Source: Pagrus major
Taxonomy: Eukaryota; Chordata; Actinopteri; Spariformes; Sparidae
DNA: 64,000 nt
NCBI RefSeq assembly: GCF_040436345.1
Contig: NC_133215.1
Span: 39,796,983 to 39,860,982 of the forward strand
Direction of reading: 5' to 3'
Shown piece after piece: positions 11,230-23,200 of the stretch. The first letter of the stretch is position 1, and each line of letters starts with the position of its first letter. A model generated the notes under the pieces. That model worked only from the letters and a program-made list of their open reading frames with translations, ran no database searches and was not told the DNA's origin. The position numbers were made by a program, and so were the translations under genes.

Positions 11230-14200
11230 ATGCCTTTCATTGATTTCCAAAGTAATTTACCGGCTATCTCTTTCTCGGAGGACTTCGTCAGGAGGCTGAG
11301 CTCCTGCGCCGCGGCCGCTCTCGGAAAACCAGAGGACGTGAGTACATTTGGGGCCGAACCCTGTCTGGAGCAAGAGTGATTAAATGTCAAGGCTGCATGT
11401 GCGTGTCTCCTCTAAAACCCAGCTGGTTTCCATTAGTCCAGCCGCACAACTGTGCGCTGAATAACGTTAACGTTAAGTAACGTTAAGTCATGTTTACATG
11501 TACCTCACAAGTTCATGTAGCTAACACAGAAGCAGCTTCACATTTATTTGACACAGATGTATCAAAACCAGCGTTCACCACTCGAATGGCCGGTGTGGTG
11601 CCAAAAAGTGATCGTCTGCCAGAAACTGATTTCCGTCTTTTTGGCAGGTGAAATACTGCCTTTTATGAGTTGTATTAGCCCTTTAAAGTTATTTCAACAG
11701 GTAAAAAGGAATGGATTGGTTATAATCTAGGACAAAGAGCAGGTAAAATAATGGAGAGTCATAAGGATAATTGCAATAGAGATCAATTCTTTATTTTATA
11801 TCTTTTATATATTTTATATCTTTGCAATTACCACGGACATAAAGTTGTATGTGTAGTTATGATTGTTTGATCCAGATAAAAGCAGCTGTAGACATATATA
11901 AACTGGGCGAATCAGTTTCTGGCGGACGATTACCGGTGTTTCGGATTAACACGGGGCTATGTTAACTGGCGATCATGAGCCGAATGTGTCAGTGGCTGTG
12001 TCCAAATTCAGGGTCTGCAGCCTTCGAAGGGCGCATTTGAAGGCCAATTACGTCACAACGCTGCGCGAAGGCTGTCCAAATTCGAAGGCTCCTTCAAATG
12101 CAGCCTTCATTTCCCCTTTTTGGAGGACGCACCGCTAATATCCTTCGCGGCCTCCCACATCCCAAGATCCTTTGCGCGCCGCTCAGTCCTGAAACAGAAG
12201 AGGGAAAGAAAGAGAAAATGGCGACATCAAGTGGCGCAGACATGACATTCAAGTGTGAGTCTTGGGTTTATACTCGTTTTTTACTCATTTGCACATCCAA
12301 CGCCAGATATGTTAAACTTCAAGGGACTATAAAACCTCCAAATTTTTACTTTCAGTTAAAATACGTGACGCTGGTAATACTATGGTAGTTGTTATTCACC
12401 AATGGGTTAATGTTTATTTTGTATTGTTGATAATTCAATTTAGATTTGACACATTGTACACACACAAATAAATGTACACGTTTGATAGATTTGAACCAAA
12501 ACAGACTTTAATGCATGAACACCTGGTGACGCAACCAGGAAATACTCCGAAGGCTAGACCGTCCCATTTAACAACGGTGGACGTGGCCTTCAAGGTCTCT
12601 CTGAAGGACCCGGCCTTCATGGGCCACAAAGGCCGCGTCCTTGAAGGATGCAGCCCCTGAATTTGGATACAGTCAGTGGTTGCCGTAGCCACAGCAGATG
12701 TTGAAAACGGGAAGAGAAGACGTGGCTGTCCTCGGATATGCCTCTTTGTTCAGGTTGTCTCTGTGCAAAACATACCCGATCCGTGGTTGGGCTCCTGTTT
12801 GAGTAAACATGCTTAACCCTCAGTCGCTGTATCAACGTTGCAAGGGCTGGATGGTGGTTGTGTGGGGGGGCAAGCCAAAGGAGAGCCACTACATTTGAGG
12901 AGCTTAGCTGGTATTCTCTTCTGGCTCTGTGTAATGCGTTAGCTGGTCCAGGTTCGCCATCAATTTTGCTTTTTTGGCTTGCCAGACTAACGCTTTTGTC
13001 CCTAATCGCAGTGATTGTAAAGGGCCCCAGCATGTCCAAGGCCATCTTACTCACTTTTTGTTGCTGCTCCCTGATGTTCTGTTTGAGCACAACATCTCCA
13101 ACCTGGAAATTGTCCCTGTGCCAGTTTGTGCTTGCCGATTTTTTTGTTGGCTTTTAGAGACATTTGCTCTTACACGGTCATATGTGTCAGGCTGGTTTCC
13201 AAGCCCCTGGAAAACTTCCTCCCTCATCACAAGGCTCTCCACTTTAGCCGTTGTCACCTAAAGTATAAAAATGCCAAGTGGTGTTACATTCCAAGCCATT
13301 TATCCAAGTCATTACCACAACTCCTTCATAAATATAAAACTCATACTCAAGCATTAAAAAGTACGGGCTGTACATGGTCGTAAGGTGTTTCTTTGAGCGC
13401 AGGCCAAACATTGTGGCCTGCAGGTAACGGTCCCATGTTTTCGGCCACTTATGGGCCAGCTTGTTGAGGGACCTGACAATTGTGCATATTAGTCAACAAA
13501 ACAGCAGCCATTTTATGTCACCAATTCAGTCCATACCATTCATGTCATGGGTGTATGATTACCTACCAATATATCACAATATGCATCCTACCTCTGGATG
13601 GTGCCATTGAGTTTCTCCACCAATCCATTTGTTTGCGGGTGATAAAGGGCACAGAAGCTCCGCTGAATCCCCAGGGATTCACACAGTCTGAGATTTACCT
13701 TAAATTCAATTTTGAAAATAATTCAGCATTTGCTGTATACCTGAGTGAGATATAAATGTTTCTCATATTTTTACCTGGTTTTTGAACTCTGTGCCCTGGT
13801 CTGTAAGCAGTCTCTGAGGTGCACCAAATTTGTATACAAAATCAAGAATGCACTTGGTCACCTCCACTGCAGACCTACTCTTCAGAGTGTAGGCCTCTGC
13901 CCACTTTGTGAAATAATCAACCATTACACAAATGTATTGATTACCATTCTCTGTAACAGTCAGCCTCATCAGGTCCATCCCCACAAGTTCAAATGGCTCT
14001 GAAACCTGAAATTAGCATAGGATAATTAGACATCTATACAAGAAGTTGTTGGTAGGTAAGCACATTTTGGTGCATGTGAGAGGCAGTTGCACAAGTAACC
14101 TCACTTCTATTGGCTTGTACTGAATCTTTTCCTTCAGACTGGCCCGCTTGGCCTGGCAGTCTGGACACTAGGCAACCTGAAGCCAAAAAATATTCAAATA

Positions 14201-17200
14201 AATGTGGCTCATAGGCCTTTGGTTTCAAAAAGAAACTGACTGTTTAATTCAATCCAATGTATTATTGCTTCAATTTGAAAGATTGTTTTGTTAAGTAGAC
14301 CTTAATGTAAAAAACTCAATGGCACTTGTGGATGTCAGCCTCCATTCCAGGCCAGTAATAACGGCTGATTATTGCATGATGGGTTTTTTCAACACCACAG
14401 CGGGAGCCCAGTGGACTGCAGTGCAGTTCCTGAAATATCAGGTCTGCCTCTGCGGCTGAGGTAACCACTTTGGCCAGGTGCTCTGTTTTATCTTGTCTTC
14501 GCCTGCATATGTAGTAAAGACCTTCATCTGGACAAAAACAAAATTACAACATTTTAGTCTTAATACAACAGAACAAATGTATTTGTAAATTGTATTGTAA
14601 ATGATGGTAGAGCAATTCAATACTTACCCTTGAGCACATAAGTTGAGGCTCTTCTTTTTATAGTATACCTCTGGTGTTTGGTCAATCCCTCCGGTAGAAT
14701 GTTATGGATTTTGAAATCCATGATTTCTTTCAAAATCTTCTTGTCCATGACTTCTTCTTTCTCTTTTTTTATTTTGTTGATGACAAATCTCCCTACTTCC
14801 AACACAGATGCCATTTCTGCACAGCCTTATATATGTTTCCCCCTATTGTTTTCTAACGAGCTGATTGGAAGAGGCTTTGACTAATGTACCCAGACTTCAC
14901 CTGGGCCTATTTTGGGGACCAACAAAGCCATACTAATACCCATGTGTTTTTAATGGGTTTCTCAGCAAACACATATGGATGAAATAATTGGGTGTTCATA
15001 CTTCTGGTCATAGATTGTATGTTTTTAGGAACTGATGATCTTCAATCTTGTTTTACAAATAAGGATTTTATATCCTCTTCCTTTGTTGAACATTTTGAGC
15101 TTGGCCTCCTTATTTATGGGCTTTCCTGGTAGTAATCTTCTATATTGAAGACAAAAAAAATGCTTGAATGATGAAAAATAACTGGGGCTATCTTAAATTT
15201 TGAGCAGATAAAGAGGACAATTTTCATTGATTTTGGTATTGTCCAGTTGTTGCATCCTTTGGGCAGCACGTGGCACCCTGATACTGTTGTCATTCCTACA
15301 CATTTAAAGTGGCCTATAACATGATCTTACAGACACTAACATAAATTGATTATATTTTTTGCTAAAATGTTTCAAACGGCTGCTTATTTGTGTTATTAAA
15401 CCATCACAGTACCGACATGGTGCATAGACATTGCGGTCACAAGTTGATCTGGCCACTTCTGCGTCCAAGAGGTGGCTGTGTGTATGCTGTGAGGAGTGAG
15501 ATAGGCTATACCGCCAGTAACCTGCATGATCTGTTTGGTGTAGTGCATTGGATACCACGCTAGAGTTTTTTTCCCCTCAATTAGTGTGAGTTCAAGTCCT
15601 GTAATATCTTTTCTTCTTTTTTCGTTTAAAAGGGTTCCATAGTTCTTCCATGTGATGCATGTTTATTCAAATAGGAAGCGAGGATGAGTGAGTGTATTTA
15701 ATAAAGGTTATGCCTATTTGTGTTATTAAACCATCACAATACCGACATGGTGCATAGACACTGCGGTCACAAGTTGATCTGGCCACCTCTGCATCCAAAA
15801 GGTGGCTGTGTGTATGCTGTGAGGAGTGAAATAGGCTGTAACGCTAGATACCTGTGTGGCGTCGTTGGTTTGGTGGGCTAATTGCCACGGTACAGTTCTT
15901 TCTTTTCCCGCAATGAATATGAGTTTGAGTCCCGTATTATTTTTTATTTTTTCATTTTTCATTTAAAAGGGTTCCATAGTTCTTCTATGTGATGCATCTT
16001 TACTCAAATAGGAAGCGAAGAGGAGTAAGTGTATTAAATAAAGGTTTATTAGAGATTAACATTCACAGGAAGAGCAACTCTCCCTTTTCCTGTTTACAAC
16101 GTCTTCTGTAACAACGAGCAACGTTGATACAGCGACTGAGGGTTAAGCACGTTTACTCAAACAGGAGCCCAACCATGGATTGGGTATGTTTTGCACAGAG
16201 ACAACCTGAACAAAGAGGCAAATCTGAGGACAGCCACGTCTTCTCTTCCCGTTTTCAACATCTGCTGTGGCTACGGCAACCACTGACGCATTCGGCTCAT
16301 GGTCGCCAGTTAACATGGCCCTGTGTTAATCCAAAACACCAGAACAGAGGTTTAGCACATCTACCAGTGGCCATACACACCCAGTCTACATCATGGCCCC
16401 TGAGGAGTTGTGACTGTGGTTGGCTGGAAAGTGTTATTCATTTATAGGACAATGTCAGTGGGCTTTACGATACTATACGTTTGATACGTAAGTATATTTT
16501 ATTATCAGACACTATTTCTAAGATGGATAGGGATTAGCCTGTTTATTACGTTTGGATTAAAAAGACTTTTGTAGCTTGTTATGGCCTCCAACTGTAGTGA
16601 TTAAATTAAAACTCAAACAAAGGGTTGGAGGAAGCAACATACAACGGACACCACTCACAAGGTTCATATTTCACTCAAAAAGGCTTTATTAAATCGGTCA
16701 ATTGAATAACAAACAAAAGGGGGCTGAAAGTCCTGGCCAAAAGGAACAGAAAGGTGGTTTGACGCTGGACCAGCCACGCAGTGGGCCGTCGTTCCCCGCG
16801 TCTCCCCCTAACCTACCTATGTGGAAAAACTAATCCTAAACAAAGAAAACCGATAACAGGACTACCGGTAACCTATGAACCAAGCCCCAGCACCTAAGCG
16901 TGCATGGAGGCTGAGAAACCAACCTTTTCAAAGAGGAGAAGCAAGAGGACAAAACAACTCCTCACAGGTGCACTGCTGCTCATGTGTGTGTCCAAGCTCC
17001 CCTGTATCTGCACCCTCTGCCCTCTTATCACCTCAGCCACTCCGGCCACTCACCGATCACACTCAGGTGTACTCAGGTATAGAGGGAGGAGGGGGGAAAT
17101 GAAAATCGGGGAGAGAGAGAGGGAGAGCAGAACACACAACAGAGGCACACGTAACACCCCCACCCTAAAATAGTGAATGTGGGAGCGCTGTGAATATCAT

Positions 17201-20200
17201 TCACACCTTACAAACCATGACAGCCCGACAAAGTGTCCGCCAAGACATTTTCTCGACCCTTAATGTGCCCGATTACGATGTTAAAAGACTGTAAAAAAAA
17301 AAAGCCCAGCGCATTAACCTCTGATTTGTGTTACACATCTGATTCATAAACATTAGAGGATTGTGGTCAGTGTAAATGATACTTGGCGAACTAGCAGAGC
17401 CGACGTTAACCTCAAAGTGCTTGAGGGCCAAAACAAGCGCGAGAGCCTCCTTTTCAATCGTGGAATACACTCGCTGATGGTGATTAAATTTCCTGGAGAA
17501 ATATGAGACGGGGTGCTCCACGCCATCGTCTCCATCCTGGAGGAGGACAGCACCTGCCCCCGCATCACTGGCATCAACAGCTAGCTTAAACGGATGGTCA
17601 AATGCAGGCGCAGCCAGGAACTGGCGCATGGTCAACAAAGCCTTCACACACACCTGCTGGCAACTTTCAGACCAGTGGAAACGCATCTTGGGACTTAACA
17701 GATCGGTAAGCGGGGCCGCAACAGCAGAAAAGTTCCTGCAGAAGCTTCTGTAGTACCCCGCCATCCCTAATAAACAACGCAGCTCACGACGGGCACCAGG
17801 TGCAGGGAACGACAGAATGGCCTCAACTTTTGAATGCACCGGCTTGACCTGTCCTTGACCCACAACTTTCCCCAAATACTCCACAGTAGCTCGACCAAAT
17901 TCACACTTTGCCAAATTGAGCGGGAGATTGGCATCACGCAGTCTCCCGAACACTGCACGAAGCTGCTGAATATGGTCATGCCACGAACACGAGTAAACCA
18001 CGATATCATCTAAATAAGCTTCACACCCCGACAAGCCCGACAAGACAATGTTTACAAGGCGTTGGAAGGTCGCAGACGCATTTTGCACGCCAAATGGCAT
18101 CACCGCATACTGCATGAAAGCGTCAGGGGTCACAAACGCAGAAATCTCCCTCGCCCGAGGAGTCAGCAGCACCTGCCAATACCCTTTTAACAGGTCAAGC
18201 TTAGTTACATAAATGGCACTTCTGACATGATCTACACAGTCCTCAACCCGAGGGAGAGGATAACAGTCTGGCTTTGTGACCCCATTCACCTTACAGAAAT
18301 CCATGCAGAATCAGTCAGAGCCATCAGACTTATTAGCTAGGAGACACGGTGAACTCCACAAAATAGAGCTGGCTTCCGCAATGCCGTTCTCCAGCACATA
18401 AGTGACCTGCTGCTGCAAACGGAGGCACTTGTTGGGATTGACCCGGTGCAGATGCTGCTTTATTTGCGGGTAATTGCCCACATCAATGTCATGCTGCAGC
18501 ACATGGGTCCTAGTTGGCACATCTGAAAACAGAGAGACGTGAGATTTTATCAGACTGACCACATCCTCATGCTGAACCTGAGCCAAATGCGAAAAACACT
18601 CAAGTTTGGAAAACATTTCAGCATTATTCCACTGTCCTTGGACAACAGCACTGAACGGACCAGGGATATCCTCGACATCAGAAGCTGAAGCCGCCAGGGC
18701 CTCTGTGGGATCAGCACCGGACAGGGCCTCATCAATCATTTCAGCACTGGACAGCGCCGCAACCGCCTTGCCCTCTGCACTGACAGGGGACTGAGGGACA
18801 GACTCTCGGTCCAGGTATGGCTTTAACATGTTTATGTGACACAACCTACTTTGCCGGCACTCGGGAGTGGCAACTATGTAGTCCCAGTCATTCGCTCTTT
18901 CTTGGACCACATACGGACCGCTGTAACGAGCCTGCAAAGCGGGACCAGGAATGTGCAATATCATTAACACCTTATCACCTGGATCGAAGGATCTATATGT
19001 TCTGCTTTGCCAATTCACAAGCGCAGGGAAGCTTTAATTGGAAATTACTGACATAAACAGATTTTGTGGTTTGCTGTCACCCAGCCATTTTTCCTGCAAT
19101 AGTTTCAGAGGGCCACGCACAGTGTGTGCAAACACTAACTCTGCTGGACTAAAGCCCAAGGACTCTTGAACCACCTCACAGGCAGCAAAAAGGAGGTGAT
19201 GGACACCCTCATCCCAGTCCTTATTAGACTCAAGGCAGTAAGTGCGGAGCATAGACTTTAAGCTTTAATGGAAACGCTCAATTACCCCTTGACTCTCTGG
19301 GTGATGCACTAGATGCACTAGAGCAACAATGAGTGATGTCAAGCTGTTTCATTACCTGTGCAAAAATACGTGACATGAAATTAGATCCCTGGTCAGTTTG
19401 CATTACTTTCGGCAAACCAAATACGGAGAAAAACTTCACCAGCGCCTTCACAACGGTTTTTGCAGTAATTTTACGCATGGGAATGGCCTCAGGAAACCGA
19501 GTTGCTGAACACATGATCGTCAAAAGAAACTTGTTGCCCGCTTTCGTGTGCGGCAAAGGACCAATACAGTCAATAATAACTTGTTCAAAAGGTTCTGTCA
19601 CCACTGCAATCGGATAAAGCGGGAAAGGTGGAATGGTCTGATTCAGTTTACCCGAGATTTGACAGACATGGCATGTTTTGCAGTATTGCCGCACATCCCG
19701 TTTCAATCCTGGCCAGACAAAACAATGCAAAATGCAATCATAAGTTTTATTCACCCCTAAATGGCCAGCAAGCGGATTATCATGAGCCAGTTTGAGAATT
19801 TCACACCGATGAGATTTTGGAACTACAATTTGAGTCACCACACCCCAATCATCCTGTGCGGATATGTGCCGTGGCATCCATTTACGCAAAAGCACATCGT
19901 CCTGTACAAAGTAACAGGTGGACATTTTCTCAACCTCATCTGCTGGAACGACAGCAAAAAAACAAGGAGCTAGCGACAAATCATGTTCTTGCTCAACAAT
20001 AAGCTGTCCCCGTGACATGCACACTTTAGAGTTTCGCTCTTCAACAGAAGAGGAAACAGCGGGAGCTACAGGAGTGACAGGTGAAGACAGAGCGGGAGGA
20101 GAGACTACTGGCCAGGAAGCCAGACAGTCAGAATCAGCCATGAAACTGTCAGCCAATTCCACCTCGCCCTCCTCATCAGGCAAACCCTGCTTCTGCCTCA

Positions 20201-23200
20201 CAGACATTGCACGAGTGACAGTGCAAACTGAAAAGACCTCTGGAAACCTCAACTTCAGGTCATCTGAGTGCTCAGAGAGAGGAACAGCAGTAACTTCAGG
20301 AGTTAATAACACTTTACCCCCAGCCAAATCGTTGCCCAAAATGAAAGATACCCCATCAAAGGAAAACTGCAGACTTACACCCACCACTACACGCACTTTT
20401 ACCAGCTCAGAGTCAAGGTGAATAGCATGTAACGGCACGCCCAGAAACTGCATACTAAAGCCACGAACCAAAGCTTTAGAGTTAACGGAAGATTTATCCG
20501 AAAATGGCAGCACTCTGTCCAGAATGACTGACTGTGAGGCTGCACTATCCCTCAGGATGGTAACAGGGACACAAAATCTTTCATAATGAATGGAGCATAC
20601 ACGTCAAGATCAGGACCAACAGAAATGGACTGTTTAGGCCAGGACTGCCGTTTTGGCAAAGCCTCTGTTTTCAACAAATTAATTGCTTTTGGAGACTTAT
20701 TTTTTTATCTAAAGCAAAACATTGTTTTATGGTGTGGCCACGCTTTCTACAGTAAAAACAGACTGGCCTGTCTTTAGCGTCAACACCTTCCTTATTGCTG
20801 GCTTTAATTTCGCCATGAAAGCTTGATTTTACAGGGAAAGAAAAAGACTTGAGACCTGTCAAAGGCTTCCCTGTGCATGAGGATGTACTCATCAGCCAGG
20901 ACAGCTAGGTCAGAGACTGTAGATACCTTCTGTTCATTAACATAAGTGGCCATCCTGTCTGGTAAGCAGTTCTTAAATTCTTCCAATAATATGAGATCAC
21001 GCAGACCACCAAAATATATGACATTTTTAGACTGGCACCAACGATCAAACAGAACTTCTTTGTCGCGGCCAAATTCAACATAAGTGAGGCTGTTAGTTTT
21101 TCTGGACTGGCGAAACTTCTGGTGATATGCCTTGGGCACCAACTCATATGCCCTCAGCACAGCTGTTTTGACCTTGTCATAATCTAAACTCAACTCAGAT
21201 GACAAAGATGTATAGGCGTCTTGAGCCTTGCCACGAAATACACTCTGCAAAAGCAATGGCCAAGTGGTCTTAGGCCACTTCAACCTGTTTGCGACACGCT
21301 CAAACAAAGTAAAATATTTATCTACATCCCTCTCATGAAAGGGAGGAACCAAACGAATACACCTGTTCATGTCAAATTCATCAGACTGAGACCCCACAGG
21401 TGACGAGGAGGAGGATTCCTTTAATTCCAGCTCCTTCAAACGAACCTGTCTATCAACCTCAAGCTTGCGTGCTTGCAATTCAAAGTCAAGCTCCTTTTCC
21501 TTTATCGCCAAGTGACGCATCTCAAGCTCCAACTCCTTCAGATGGAGCTGTACCCCTGGGTCTTCCATCCCCGCAGGTGAACTCACTGCGACAACACCGG
21601 GGTCACAAGGCAAAACTCCCTTATCAATTAAAGCAGTCACCAACTCGGATTTTACCACCTGTTTCTTCGTCTGTTTAGGCACAGCAATACCAAAATGATC
21701 AGTGACCGCAAACAAATGCTCCTTTGTGCAGGGATGTAATTTATCCAGGCTAGGTTGCTCTACAAAATCATGAAGATCAAACTCCATCCTTAAAAGCAAA
21801 AGAGCACCACACCCGACCAACCGATCACCAAAAAAAAGGAATCCCCTGCTAAGTCAGGAGGAAGAACGGGCCGGCAAAAAAAACACAGCTCCCGAAAATA
21901 TGGCACAGCACACACACAAACTAAATGAGCAACAATGGCACAAAAATAAATGGCATCCACAAATGTGTGCACAAAAACACACCAAAAAGTAGACCATGTG
22001 AGGTAACGGCAAACAACACAAAGTATCAAAGGAACTTTCACCCTTTGTCAAAACACGCTACAATTAACACTGGGAGAGGAAAAACCAACCATGATACAGT
22101 TTACCAACACAAGTAACTGTGCCAAAGACAACAATCTGCAGCCACATGCTGAGGCAAAAACCAAAAAAGCCTTCAACACTCCATCACACCACACGAAAGC
22201 CTACAAACACAACTCAAAGCGGAAAACCGCGTTCGGACGAGCCCCCAAATATGTTACGGCATAAACTCAAACAAGGAGTGCGAGCGGGTGTGAAGGGAGA
22301 CTTGCGTGCACGCAATTTTGCCTCCAGGCAAATATAGTATAGTGACTGTTTAGGCTAAAAAAATTTACTAAATGACGTTGTTTCGAGTAAACTCTGGATG
22401 TCGACACTTCAGGACACTTGGATTGCAGTGGACGAGCAGTATGGAGGAATATTACAAAGTTTTTGTGTAGTTTTATGGACCTTTTCGTCTCGGGCACCAT
22501 TGACGCCCGTTATATGGATTTTTGCTGCAGGACGGTATCCCCACGGGTCTCCAGCTGCAATTTGAGGAATAAAAAACTACACCGGATTTCTCATCAGCAT
22601 GAGAGTGAGTCGATAAAGACTGAATTTCGTTCTAGAGTGAACTATTCCTAAGGACACTTGAGCAGGCTTCCAGATGCAGAAGAACGAGCTCTGACCTTGT
22701 GGTGGGGAAATGTGCTCACGTTATCTTCATCTAACAGATAAATGAATGACTGTGTGTTTGTGCTCACTCCTCCCTTTGCTGTGTTTGTCTTTCAGAGGAT
22801 GAACGTGGTGGTGAAACCTGGGGTGCAGATGCTGATAGGTGGATCTTGCTCTCCATGTGTGATGCTGTCAGTGTCTGCCATCGGTGTGACTGACACTGCC
22901 GACAAGAACAAGGAGCACAGTGCCAAGATCTTTGAGTTTCTGACCAGAGAACTTCATCTGACTGAAGACAGGTGAGCATAAGGACATCCCTGCTGTGCTT
23001 GCACGTATGCTGTCACTGGACAGTGTTGTAAAATGTGCCCAAAGGTCAAGCATGACTAAAACTGAAGATGCCATATTAAAATATTCCTTTGACAAAAGTT
23101 AGCGATACATATATTACTTGAGTAAAAGTATCAAGTATTTTGAGTAATATAGTATTTTTTATTAAATGTTCTTTAAATGGTTAAAAGTATCAAAAGTAGT

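Larger units (their letters stand above)
11937..16338 (-). mobile_element. Ginger1-type DNA transposon with intron-containing integrase
   Basis: Inverted ends begin TGTTTCGGATTAAC at 11937 and end with the complementary GTTAATCCAAAACA at 16338. The right arm (about 16110-16338) matches two left blocks, 11937-11995 and 12673-12842, which are separated by a later MITE. The flanks are CCGG on the left and CCAG on the right, a 4-bp duplication with one mismatch. TGT...ACA termini, a 4-bp TSD and a Gypsy-like integrase in a DNA transposon are Ginger1 features. It carries a multi-exon integrase gene on the minus strand. Confidence 0.75.
16576..22260 (-). mobile_element. GMR1-like Ty3/Gypsy LTR retrotransposon
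   Basis: An LTR retrotransposon on the minus strand, filling much of DDT intron 1. The 3' LTR candidate is 16576-17156 (TGTTA...TAACA) with an AATAAA on the minus strand near 16680 and a G-rich polypurine tract next to it. At the other end, TGTTACGGC at 22252 adjoins a GGGGGCTCGTCCG-type leader, marking the 5' LTR border. Only a short part of that LTR aligns, so it seems truncated or rearranged. Gene order is Gag, protease, integrase, reverse transcriptase, RNase H. Integrase before reverse transcriptase is the GMR1 hallmark among Gypsy elements. Confidence 0.85.
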
